Below the pieces are notes generated by a model. It did no database searches. It was not told the DNA's origin and saw only the letters and a program-made list of their open reading frames with translations. A stretch of 64,000 nucleotides of DNA from Streptomyces durmitorensis (lineage in GTDB: Bacteria; Actinomycetota; Actinomycetes; Streptomycetales; Streptomycetaceae): the NCBI RefSeq assembly GCF_023498005.1, contig NZ_CP097289.1, positions 7,936,001 to 8,000,000 of the forward strand, read 5' to 3'. Shown piece after piece: positions 7,715-15,508 of this stretch (its first letter is position 1; each line of letters begins with the position of its first letter). The position numbers and the translations under genes were made by a program.

Positions 7715-9960
7715 GCGCCACCTCCGGCGGCCTCGACGTCGACATGTGAACCGCTGCCCGGACCTGGAGGGCGGGGCTCGGGCCCGACGCCCTGCGGATG
7801 CCAGCAGGCCACTCGGTGCGCGCCTTGGCCGGAGCTCACGTCCGAGGGCGCCGGATCCTCGGCCCGGCACCGCTCGTCGGCGAACGCGCAGCGCGCGGCG
7901 AACGCGCAGCCCGCGCCCACCTCGCCGGGCTCCGGCGGCCGCCCCGGGATGACCGCGAGCGGCGCGTCCCGGTCCGTGTCGAGCGCCGGTACGGCGGCCA
8001 GGAGCGCCCGGGTGTAGGGGTGGCGCGCGGCGGTGCGCAGACCGGCGGTGGGCAGGTCCTCCACGATCCGCCCGGCGTACATCACCAGGACCCGGCGGCA
8101 GCTCTGCGCCACCACGGTGATGTCATGGCTGATCAGCAACAGCGCGGCGGGTACGCCCTGTTGACCTGCCCCGGCCTCGCTCTGTCGCGGTGCCCCGGCC
8201 TCGCTCTGTCGCGGTGCCCCGGCCTCGCTCTGTCGCGGTGCCCCGGCCTCGCTCTGTCGCGGTGCCCCGGCCTCGCCCTGCCGCGGTGCCCCGGCCTCGT
8301 CCTGTCGCGGTGCCCCGGCCTCGCTCTGTCGCGGTGCCCCGGCCTCGCTCTGTCGCGGTGCCCCGGCCTCGCCCTGTCGCGGTGCCCCGGCCTCGCCCTG
8401 CCGCGGCACCCCGGCCGCACCCTCTTGCCGTGCCCCGGCTTCGTTCTCCCGCACCTGGGCGAGCAGCCGCAGCACCTGGCGCTGCACGGTGACGTCCAGG
8501 GCGGTGGTCGGCTCGTCGGCGATGACCAGGCGCGGCTCGCCCATGAGCCCCATCGCGATCATCGCCCGCTGCCGCATGCCGCCGGAGAACTCGTGCGGAT
8601 ACTGGCGTGCCCGGCGCTCGGCCGCCGGCACCCGCACCTCGCGCAGCCGCTCGACGGCCCGCGTGAGCGCCTTGCCGCGGGAGAGCCCCTGGTGCTGCTC
8701 GGAGACCTCGGCGAGCTGGCGTCCGATGCGCCGGGTCGGGTTGAAGGAGGTCATCGGATCCTGGAAGACCAGCGCGAGCGACGTACCGAGAAGCCCGCGG
8801 GCCTCGGCGTCGGACGCCCTCAGGAGCGGCGTGCCGAGGAAGTCCAGGCGAGCCGCGGACACCACTCCCGGCGCCTCGATCAGCCGGGAGACACCGAGCG
8901 CGGTCAAGCTCTTCCCGGAGCCGGACTCACCGACCACACCGACGGATTCCCCGGCGCCGACGGTGAAGCTGACGCCCCGCACCGGCGTCACGGGCCCCGA
9001 TGCCCCGGGGAAGGAGACGCGCAGATCCTCCACGACCAGCACGGGGTCGCCCGCGGCGGACTCCCTCGACACGGCCACCGTCGCCGCGCCCTTGGCCTTC
9101 CGGGAAGCGGGAACCTTCGGAGCCGCCGAGGCACGCGCCCCCACCACCCCCGCCACCGTCTCCCCGAACAGATTGAACGCGAGCCCGGCGACCACCACCG
9201 CGACACCCGGCGCGAGGGCCGCCGTCGGATTGACGTAGATCTGGTTGAGCCCCTCCCCGAGGAGCCGCCCCCAGTCGTACTCCGGTGCCTGCACCCCGAT
9301 GCCGAGGAACGAGAGCCCGGCGAAGGCGAGCAGCGCCATCCCCGCGCCGATGGTGGCGTTGACCACCAGCGGCTCGCCGATGTTGGGCAGCACGTGCCGC
9401 ACAAGGAGACGGAACCGCCCGACCCCGGCCACCCGCGCCGCCGCCACGAAGTCCCGCCCCGCGATCCCCGCGGCCAGCGTCTGCGTGAGGCGGGCGAACG
9501 CGGGCGCCATGGCGAGCCCGATGGCGAGCACCGCGCCCTTGGCCCCGACCCCGAAGATCATGGCGAAGAACAGGGCGAGCAGCAGCCCGGGGAAGGCCAC
9601 GGCGATGTTCACGACGGAGGTCACGAGCCGCCCCGCCCACCGGGGGAGCACGGAAGGTGCCGTCCCCAGGAGCGTGCCGGTCACCACCCCGATCGCCGTG
9701 GCCGTCAGGGCGAGCAGGAGGGAGAGCCGTGTCGCGACGAGGACGCGGGCGAGAACGTCCCGCCCCAGGCTGTCCGTGCCGAGCAAGTGCGCGGCGGTCG
9801 GCCCCTGTTGGAGCGCGTCCACGTCCACCGCCGACGCCCGGTCGCCCCACAGCAGGGGCGCGAACAGGGCAAGGGCGAGCAGCACCACCAGCAGCGCGGC
9901 GGAAGCGGCCCCCACGGGGGTGCGCACGACGGCCAGGGTCTTCGTACCGGCGTTCCGCAT
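7711..9960 (-). CDS. Fused peptide ABC importer permease and ATPase (DppC-DppD in one chain)
   Basis: 749 residues. Residues 1-275 are a DppC-type permease: an N-terminal segment, GTDSLGRDVLARV, about six membrane helices and the EAA-loop region ending in LPNIGEPL. A linker of about 30 residues leads to a DppD-type ATPase (about 305-749) with GESGSGKS, VFQDPMTSFNP, FSGGMRQR, LVIADEPTTALD and ISHD, plus the Cys-containing tail. Between the D-loop and the H-loop histidine, residues about 501-597 form a tandem repeat of EAGAPRQ-x octapeptides encoded by 24-base units. DppC and DppD are normally separate genes, so both the fusion and the insertion are unusual. The frame is open across all of it. 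Confidence 0.88.
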   Translation of the reverse strand: MRNAGTKTLAVVRTPVGAASAALLVVLLALALFAPLLWGDRASAVDVDALQQGPTAAHLLGTDSLGRDVLARVLVATRLSLLLALTATAIGVVTGTLLGTAPSVLPRWAGRLVTSVVNIAVAFPGLLLALFFAMIFGVGAKGAVLAIGLAMAPAFARLTQTLAAGIAGRDFVAAARVAGVGRFRLLVRHVLPNIGEPLVVNATIGAGMALLAFAGLSFLGIGVQAPEYDWGRLLGEGLNQIYVNPTAALAPGVAVVVAGLAFNLFGETVAGVVGARASAAPKVPASRKAKGAATVAVSRESAAGDPVLVVEDLRVSFPGASGPVTPVRGVSFTVGAGESVGVVGESGSGKSLTALGVSRLIEAPGVVSAARLDFLGTPLLRASDAEARGLLGTSLALVFQDPMTSFNPTRRIGRQLAEVSEQHQGLSRGKALTRAVERLREVRVPAAERRARQYPHEFSGGMRQRAMIAMGLMGEPRLVIADEPTTALDVTVQRQVLRLLAQVRENEAGARQEGAAGVPRQGEAGAPRQGEAGAPRQSEAGAPRQSEAGAPRQDEAGAPRQGEAGAPRQSEAGAPRQSEAGAPRQSEAGAPRQSEAGAGQQGVPAALLLISHDITVVAQSCRRVLVMYAGRIVEDLPTAGLRTAARHPYTRALLAAVPALDTDRDAPLAVIPGRPPEPGEVGAGCAFAARCAFADERCRAEDPAPSDVSSGQGAHRVACWHPQGVGPEPRPPGPGSGSHVDVEAAGGGA
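8171..8458 (-). repeat. 24-base tandem repeat inside the ATPase domain (about 12 units)
   Basis: Ten well-conserved 24-base units run from 8171 to 8410, followed by two degraded units to 8458. The unit is ccggcctcgctctgtcgcgg plus tgcc on the plus strand; on the coding strand it reads E-A-G-A-P-R-Q plus a variable Ser, Gly or Asp. Unit changes are mostly third-base or single-residue, so the array has kept frame. It probably grew by slippage and is likely to vary in copy number between strains. Confidence 0.95.
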
Positions 9961-9963
9961 GGC

Positions 9964-10965
9964 TCAGGCCTCCCGGATCGTCGAGCGCGGATCCAGCAGC
10001 GCGAGCACCACGTCGACCAGCAGATTCACGGCCAGTACGCCGATCCCGTAGACGAGGACGATCCCCTGCACCACGGGGTAGTCCTTCTGCTGGATCGACT
10101 GCACGATCGTCGAGCCGAGGCCCGGCCACGCGAAGACGTTCTCCACCAGGACCGTCCCGGCCACCAGGCTCGTCAGGACCAGGCCGCCCATGGTCAGCGT
10201 CGCGGTGAGCGCGTTGGGCAGCGCGTGCCGTGCGTAGATCCGCCGGGCGGGCAGCCGTTTGGCGCGTGCCGTGCGGATGAAGTCGTCGCCGAGGACGGCC
10301 AGCATCTCGACCCGCACGATGCGCGCGAGGACGGCGGCGGGGCCGACGGCCAGCGCGAGCACGGGAAGGACGTACGAGGCGAAGCCCCCGCGCCCGGCCA
10401 CGGGGAACCACCCCAGGTGGACCGAGAACACGTAGACGAGCCCGACCGCCAGCAGGAATTCGGGCACGGCCGCCAAGAGCACGCTGGTGGACGTGAACGC
10501 CAGCTCCCCGCCCCTGCGCCGCCCGCCCCGGGTCAGGACGGCCATCACCACACCGACCGGAACCGCCACCACCATGGCGACGGCGAACGCCGCGAGGGCC
10601 AGTTGGGCGGTCGCAGGCAGGCGGTCACCGATCTGCTGCGACACCGGCAGGCCGCTCAGGACGGACGTGCCGAAGTCACCGCCGCACACCGAGCGCAGGT
10701 AGTGCCAGTACTGGGTGAGGAGACCGTCGTCGAGGCCCAGCGCGTGGCGCCGCGCGTTCACCGTCTCCACCGGCGCCGTCATGCCGAGCGCGGAGCGCAC
10801 CGGATCCCCGGGCATCAGATGGATCATCGCGAAGGCGGCGGTCACCACCACCCACAGCGACACCACGAACCGCCCGAGCCGCCGCCCGAAGAAGGACAGC
10901 CACGGGCTTTCCAGCACTCCCGCCGACGCACCTGGTGGTGCGGGCCTGGCAACCACAGTGGACAC
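9964..10965 (-). CDS. dppB: Peptide ABC importer permease (DppB type)
   Basis: 333 residues from GTG 10965, chosen because GGAGG lies nine bases upstream; a TTG six bases earlier sits too close to it. The sequence has a first helix in FVVSLWVVVTAAFAM, the family motif MPGDPVRSALG, a long first loop, GDFGTSV, and five further membrane segments with the EAA-like ARHALPNALT. It pairs with the permease half of the fusion protein three bases downstream. No substrate-binding protein gene is in the window; it may lie beyond the left edge or elsewhere. This gene is the first of the minus-strand operon. Confidence 0.9.
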   Translation of the reverse strand: MSTVVARPAPPGASAGVLESPWLSFFGRRLGRFVVSLWVVVTAAFAMIHLMPGDPVRSALGMTAPVETVNARRHALGLDDGLLTQYWHYLRSVCGGDFGTSVLSGLPVSQQIGDRLPATAQLALAAFAVAMVVAVPVGVVMAVLTRGGRRRGGELAFTSTSVLLAAVPEFLLAVGLVYVFSVHLGWFPVAGRGGFASYVLPVLALAVGPAAVLARIVRVEMLAVLGDDFIRTARAKRLPARRIYARHALPNALTATLTMGGLVLTSLVAGTVLVENVFAWPGLGSTIVQSIQQKDYPVVQGIVLVYGIGVLAVNLLVDVVLALLDPRSTIREA

Positions 10966-11066
10966 CGGCAACGACCTCCGTCGGACTCCGTGTCGGAATG
11001 ACTCCGTTTCGGAACCCAGCGAGTGTCGCGCCGGTCAGGCAGCGGGCGATTCGTTCCCGCGCACAA

Positions 11067-11112
11067 GAAGAACCGCTCGGCTTGTGCCACAGGACAAGGC
11101 GTGCGGTTCTTC
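11067..11112 (-). terminator. Stem-loop between TVP38 gene and peptide-import operon
   Basis: GAAGAACCGC at 11067-11076 pairs perfectly with GCGGTTCTTC at 11103-11112, and CTTGT/ACAAG inside extends the fold. It follows the stop of the TVP38-like gene on the minus strand and precedes dppB, so it probably separates the two transcription units. Confidence 0.6.
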
Positions 11113-11129
11113 GCGCCCCTGCGCAGGCT

Positions 11130-11834
11130 CTACCGGCCCCGCAGCTGGTGGCGCTTGAACCAGGCCACCAGTGCGCCCGCGAGGCCCGTCACCGCGATGA
11201 AGCCCATCGCGACCAGGAAGGCCGGGGACGTCGGCGTCGACGCGCGGGCGCCCGCGATGACGTACGCGGCGGTGTTCGGGATCGACCCCAGGCCGGTGGC
11301 GAGCAGGAACGGCAGCCATCCCATGCGGGAGACCGCCGCGCAGTAGTTGGCGGCCGCGAACGGCACCCCGGGGAACAGCCGCGCCGCCAGCATCGACCGG
11401 AAGCCGTGCCTGCTCAGCTGCCCGTCTGCTGCCCGGAGCCAGCGCCCGCGGAGCAGCGGGCGCAGCGCGTCCTGCCCCAGCATCCTGCCGAGCCCGAAGG
11501 CGATCCCGGCGCCCAGGACCGTGCCGGCGAGGGCCGCGGTGAGGCCCGCCTGCGAACCGAACAGGGCGCCCGCCGCCAGATTGAGCAGCGGACGCGGCAC
11601 GAACGCCGTGGTGCACAGGCCGTACGCGACGGCGAACACCGTCACGGCGGCGACGCCGCCCAGCTGCCGGAGCCCGCCGTCGGACAGGAGCCGCTGCGGC
11701 TCGAAGAGCAGCACGCACGTCCCGGCCGCCGCGAGCAGCACCACCAGCAGAGACAGCCGCGACCAGGGCGAGAGCAGCGCCCTGGAACAGCGCACGGCGA
11801 GGCCCTGCGGGCGGGTGGCGGCGGTGTCGAGCAT
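11130..11834 (-). CDS. TVP38/TMEM64 (DedA-superfamily) integral membrane protein
   Basis: 234 residues with about six hydrophobic segments. The family core is visible: RPLLNLAAGALFG near residue 80, the long glycine-rich GTVLGAGIAFGLGR, and ARLFPGVPFAAANYCAA, the re-entrant LxPxxPF-like signature of the SNARE-associated/VTT domain. These proteins are proposed lipid or polyprenyl-phosphate scramblases or transporters. It is transcribed alone, divergent from the AlkD-like gene with only 49 bases between starts. Confidence 0.85.
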   Translation of the reverse strand: MLDTAATRPQGLAVRCSRALLSPWSRLSLLVVLLAAAGTCVLLFEPQRLLSDGGLRQLGGVAAVTVFAVAYGLCTTAFVPRPLLNLAAGALFGSQAGLTAALAGTVLGAGIAFGLGRMLGQDALRPLLRGRWLRAADGQLSRHGFRSMLAARLFPGVPFAAANYCAAVSRMGWLPFLLATGLGSIPNTAAYVIAGARASTPTSPAFLVAMGFIAVTGLAGALVAWFKRHQLRGR

Positions 11835-11883
11835 CCGGGGAGACTAACCGACATATGTGTGTGATCGCCGTATGGTGCGTCTC

Positions 11884-12582
11884 ATGAGCGTCACAGTCCC
11901 GGGCAGCGACTTGGCGGACACCGTCATGGAGCGGCTCACCGCGACGTACCCGACGGCGGCCGATCCGGAGCGGGCCCGGCAGGCGCGGGCGTACATGAAG
12001 GACGTCGCCCCCTTCCTCGGACTGCCTTCGCCGCTGCGCCGTGAGCTGGACCGCACGGTCCTCGCCGGGCTCCCGCGCCCCGACGAGACCGACTGCACCG
12101 CGATCGCGCTGCGCTCCTGGGAGCTGCCGGAGCGCGAGTACGCGTACTTCGCGGGCGACTACCTGCGCCGCCACGTGGAGCATCTCTCGTCGGGCTTCCT
12201 GCCGGTCGCCCGCCACCTCGTCACGACGGTCTCCTGGTGGGACACGGTCGACGCGCTCGCCGCGCACGTCGTCGGCGGTCTGGTCGCCGCCGACCCGAAG
12301 CTCAGGGCCGAGATGGACGCCTGGATCGAGGACGAGAACCTGTGGGTGGCCCGCACCGCCCTCCTCCACCAGCTCCGGTACAAGGACGCCACCGACACCG
12401 AACGCCTCTTCGCCTACTGCCTGCGCCAGTCCGGCCACCCCGACTTCTTCATCCGCAAGGCCATCGGCTGGTGTCTGCGCGAGTACGCCAAGACCGATCC
12501 GGACGCGGTACGCGGCTTCGTCGGGCGGGAGCGCGGACGCTTCGCGCCGCTCTCGGCGCGCGAGGCCCTCAAGAACCTCTGA
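11884..12582 (+). CDS. AlkD-like DNA alkylation-repair HEAT-repeat protein
   Basis: 232 residues from ATG 11884; an earlier in-frame ATG at 11872 is less likely. The protein is nearly all helical with the pattern of Alk[29 protein letters not shown] at the N-terminus, then [16 protein letters not shown] and [15 protein letters not shown]. The [25 protein letters not shown] block near the C-terminus is the family hallmark. AlkD glycosylases remove bulky or cationic alkylated purines without base flipping. The catalytic Asp/Trp pair has counterparts in the WWDTVD region. Monocistronic by position. Confidence 0.88.
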   Translation: MSVTVPGSDLADTVMERLTATYPTAADPERARQARAYMKDVAPFLGLPSPLRRELDRTVLAGLPRPDETDCTAIALRSWELPEREYAYFAGDYLRRHVEHLSSGFLPVARHLVTTVSWWDTVDALAAHVVGGLVAADPKLRAEMDAWIEDENLWVARTALLHQLRYKDATDTERLFAYCLRQSGHPDFFIRKAIGWCLREYAKTDPDAVRGFVGRERGRFAPLSAREALKNL

Positions 12583-12905
12583 CCGCACCGGACTTCACGC
12601 CCGCCCGGAGCGCACGGACCACCCGGCGAAAACCATTCGACGTACCCCCGGCCGTCGGCAATGATCTGCCACATGTTCCGGTACGCCTTTCACGCAGCTT
12701 CGCCCGCGGTCGCGGGCGCTGCGGAGGCTGCCGTCCTCCACTTCGCCGCACTTCCTGTCGACGGCGCCCGACGCTGACCCTCCCCGGACACTCCGGCGGA
12801 CCCCATAGGGGGAGGGTCGGTTCGGCCCCGGGGTCCCCGTCCCGAGCGCGCACGCGATGGCGTGAGCCCAGGACTTCAGCTTCGAGTTCCCCAGAAGGAA
12901 CCGCC
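12583..12905. other. Intergenic region upstream of tuf3 with two hairpins
   Basis: No gene is supported in these 323 bases. CGCCCGCG/CGCGGGCG at 12701-12718 is a compact hairpin that could end the AlkD-like transcript. A perfect 10-base inverted repeat, GACCCTCCCC (12776-12785) with GGGGAGGGTC (12809-12818), lies 90 bases before tuf3 and could be a terminator or a structured leader. AAGGA sits at the right distance before the tuf3 ATG. Confidence 0.5.
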
Positions 12906-14075
12906 ATGTCCAAGACGGCATACATCCGCACCAAGCCCCACCTCAACATCGGCACGATGGGCCACGTCGACCACGGCAAGACCACCCTGACCGCCGCCAT
13001 CACCAAGGTCCTCAGCGAGCGCGGCACCGGCACGTTCGTGCCCTTCGACCGCATCGACCGCGCCCCCGAGGAGGCGCAGCGCGGCATCACCATCAACATC
13101 TCGCACGTCGAGTACGAGACCGACACCCGGCACTACGCCCACGTCGACATGCCGGGCCACGCCGACTACGTCAAGAACATGGTCACCGGGGCCGCGCAGC
13201 TGGACGGGGCGATCCTCGTCGTCTCCGCGCTCGACGGGATCATGCCGCAGACCGCCGAGCACGTGCTGCTCGCCCGCCAGGTCGGGGTCGACCACATCGT
13301 GGTCGCGCTCAACAAGGCGGACGCGGGCGACGAGGAGCTCACGGACCTCGTCGAGCTGGAGGTGCGCGAGCTGCTCTCCGCGCACGGGTACGGGGGCGAC
13401 TCCGTACCGGTCGTACGGGTCTCGGGGCTGAAGGCGCTTCAGGGCGACCCGCGGTGGGCCGCCGCCATCGAGGCGCTGCTCGACGCGGTGGACACCTATG
13501 TGCCCATGCCCGAGCGGTACGTCGACGCGCCCTTTCTGCTCTCGGTGGAGAACGTGCTCACCATCACCGGGCGCGGAACCGTCGTCACCGGAGCCGTCGA
13601 GCGCGGTCAGGTGCGGGTCGGCGACCGGGTGGAGGTGCTCGGGGCGGAGACGGAGACGGTCGTCACCGGGCTCGAGACCTTCGGCAAGCCGATGGAGTCC
13701 GCGCAGGCCGGCGACAACGTGGCCCTGCTCCTGCGCGGTGTGCCACGCGACGCCGTGCGACGCGGGCACGTCGTCGTGGAGCCGGGGAGCGTCAGTCCAA
13801 GCAGCCGCTTCACCGCCCAAGTGTACGTCCTGTCCACCAAGGAGGGCGGACGGTCGACGCCGATCGCGACCGGCTACCGGCCGCAGTTCTACCTCCGCAC
13901 GGCGGACGTGGTCGGCGACGTCGACCTCGGCGACGCCGCCGTGGCCCGGCCCGGCGACACCGTCACCATGACGGTCGAGCTCGGCCGCGACATGCCCCTG
14001 GAGACGGGGCTCGGCTTCGCGATCCGCGAGGGCGGCCGCACCGTCGGCGCGGGCACGGTGACCGAGGTCGGCTGA
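12906..14075 (+). CDS. tuf3: Elongation factor Tu paralogue (EF-Tu3 type)
   Basis: 389 residues, full EF-Tu length. The G domain has GHVDHGKT, effector loop [17 protein letters not shown] where the usual form is DCPGH, NKAD, and SGLKAL; domains II and III are complete to [15 protein letters not shown]. Several normally invariant residues differ (Cys to Met in DMPGH, NKCD to NKAD), which marks it as the divergent tuf3 copy known in Streptomyces rather than tuf1. It stands alone, outside the str ribosomal operon. EF-Tu3 of S. ramocissimus is reported to resist EF-Tu-targeting antibiotics, and tuf3 of S. coelicolor is reported to respond to the stringent response. At the Tyr160 position of E. 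coli EF-Tu, where substitutions give kirromycin resistance, this protein has His. Confidence 0.93.
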   Translation: MSKTAYIRTKPHLNIGTMGHVDHGKTTLTAAITKVLSERGTGTFVPFDRIDRAPEEAQRGITINISHVEYETDTRHYAHVDMPGHADYVKNMVTGAAQLDGAILVVSALDGIMPQTAEHVLLARQVGVDHIVVALNKADAGDEELTDLVELEVRELLSAHGYGGDSVPVVRVSGLKALQGDPRWAAAIEALLDAVDTYVPMPERYVDAPFLLSVENVLTITGRGTVVTGAVERGQVRVGDRVEVLGAETETVVTGLETFGKPMESAQAGDNVALLLRGVPRDAVRRGHVVVEPGSVSPSSRFTAQVYVLSTKEGGRSTPIATGYRPQFYLRTADVVGDVDLGDAAVARPGDTVTMTVELGRDMPLETGLGFAIREGGRTVGAGTVTEVG

Positions 14076-14085
14076 CGGCCGCGAT

Positions 14086-14126
14086 GCCCGCCCGGCTCGG
14101 GGGATCCACCCCCGGGCCGGGCGGGC
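14086..14126 (+). terminator. Strong hairpin terminator after tuf3
   Basis: GCCCGCCCGGCTCGGG (14086-14101) faces CCCGGGCCGGGCGGGC (14111-14126), a 16-base GC-rich stem with one G-T pair and a nine-base loop, 10 bases after the tuf3 stop. It ends 11 bases before the next start, so the following gene has either a very short leader or limited read-through. Confidence 0.8.
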
Positions 14127-14137
14127 ACAATGGAGCG

Positions 14138-15001
14138 GTGACTGAGGACGAACGCGCGGACGAGGCGATAGCCGTCATCAAGGACGTGGATCACGGCACC
14201 GCCAAACTGATGCCGGACGTGGACCGGCCCCGCGCCTGGCTGCTCACGGTCGACGGGGCGCCTCAGTCGTACGTCGATCTGGACGCGCCCACGCATCTGG
14301 AGTTCGAGTACGCGCAGCGGCTCGCCCACGTCATCGACACCGCGGCCGACCCCGACCGCCCCCTGGACGTCGTCCACCTCGGCGGCGGCGCACTCACCCT
14401 GCCCCGCTATGTCGCCGCGACCCGGCCGGGATCGCGCCAGGACGTCGTGGAGGCGGACCGAGGGCTGCTCGAACTCATCACCGAGCGGCTGCCGTTGCCC
14501 GCGGACTCCGGGATCACCGTGCACGGCGCGGACGCCCGGCAGTGGCTCGAAGCGGCGGCACCCGACAGCACCGACGTACTCGTCGCCGACGTCTTCGGCG
14601 GCTCACGGGTACCCGCCCATCTCACCTCGATGGCCTACGCGCGCGCCGCCGAGCGGGTCCTGCGGGCGGGCGGCGTCTACGCGGCGAACCTCGCCGACGG
14701 AGCGCCCTTCGACTTCCTCCGCTCGCAGCTCGCCACCTTCGCCGAGGTGTTCGGGCAGGTCGCGCTGATCGCCGAGCCGACCGTGCTGCGCGGCCGCCGG
14801 TTCGGCAACGCGGTGCTCGTCGCCTCGCACGAAGCGATCGAGGTCGAGGCACTGGCCCGGCGGGCGGCGGCCGACATCTTCCCGGCACGCGTCGAGCACG
14901 GGGCGGCGCTACGCCTGTTCACCGGTGACGCGAAGCCGGTGCGGGACGAGGACGCGGTGGCGTCACCTGAGCCGCCCGGCGGGGCGTTCAGCATCGGTTG
15001 A
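14138..15001 (+). CDS. Spermidine synthase-like methyltransferase-fold protein
   Basis: 287 residues from GTG 14138; an upstream in-frame ATG lies inside the tuf3 terminator and is unlikely. The Rossmann nucleotide-binding motif VVHLGGGALTLPRY, the acidic residue at the end of strand 2 in VVEADRGLLEL, and VLVADVFGG match the spermidine synthase/SpeE-like group. The two polyamine-binding aspartates of true spermidine synthases are not clearly conserved, so the real substrate is uncertain. The last 14 codons (ASPEPPGGAFSIG and stop) are the first unit of a tandem repeat that continues downstream. Confidence 0.75.
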   Translation: MTEDERADEAIAVIKDVDHGTAKLMPDVDRPRAWLLTVDGAPQSYVDLDAPTHLEFEYAQRLAHVIDTAADPDRPLDVVHLGGGALTLPRYVAATRPGSRQDVVEADRGLLELITERLPLPADSGITVHGADARQWLEAAAPDSTDVLVADVFGGSRVPAHLTSMAYARAAERVLRAGGVYAANLADGAPFDFLRSQLATFAEVFGQVALIAEPTVLRGRRFGNAVLVASHEAIEVEALARRAAADIFPARVEHGAALRLFTGDAKPVRDEDAVASPEPPGGAFSIG

Positions 15002-15508
15002 GGATGCCACCGGGGTCTCGATCGGGAGAGCGTACGGCTCGGTGGCCGAGGGGGCAGTAGAGGAAGTGGCCGTCTTGGCGATCGCCTTGGGTGCCGTGTG
15101 TCTTCATCGGTGGCGCGTAGCCGGTGCGGGGCGATGGCGTGGTGGCGTCAGCCGAGCCGCCCGGTGGGGCTTTCAGCGTCGGTTGAGGGTGCGACTGGGG
15201 TCTCGATCGGGAGAGCGGCAGAGGAGGTGGCTGTCTTGGCGATGGCCTTGGGTGCCGTGTGCCTTTATTGGTGGCGCGTAGCCGGTGCGGGGCGATGGCG
15301 TGGTGGCGTCAGCCGAGCCGCCCGGTGGGGCTTTCAGCGTCGGTTGAGGGTGCGACTGGGGTCTCGATCGGGAGAGCGGCAGAGGAGGTGGCTGTCTTGG
15401 CGATGGCCTTGGGCGCCGTGTGTCTTCATTGGTGACGCGTAGCCGGTGCGGGGCGATGGCGTGGTGGCGTCAGCCGAGCCGCCCGGCGGGGCCTTCAGCG
15501 TCGGCTGA
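14959..15508. repeat. Tandem repeat built from the 3' end of the spermidine synthase-like gene
   Basis: Units begin at 14959, 15144, 15305 and 15466 (spacings 185, 161 and 161 bases); the fourth is cut at 15508. Units two and three are nearly identical; unit one has 24 extra bases. Each unit starts with a copy of the last codons of the upstream gene, reading A-S-[AP]-E-P-P-G-G-A-F-S-[IV]-G and stop, followed by about 120 bases of non-coding DNA. No gene is supported between 15002 and 15469. The last unit is read in antisense as the C-terminus of the MFS gene. Confidence 0.92.

Noticed and set aside
8171..8458. CRISPR-like array
   Set aside because: Units are directly abutting 24-mers without spacers, in frame inside a coding region, and no cas genes are present.
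7798..11001. 1067-residue plus-strand open frame opposite the peptide-import genes
   Set aside because: It is the antisense of well-supported transporter genes. The composition is Arg/Gly/His-rich without any domain, as expected from GC-rich codon bias on the other strand.
15098..15442. 114-residue plus-strand frame inside the tandem repeat
   Set aside because: It is a product of the repeat itself, repeating the same peptide in shifted form, with no ribosome site and no domain.
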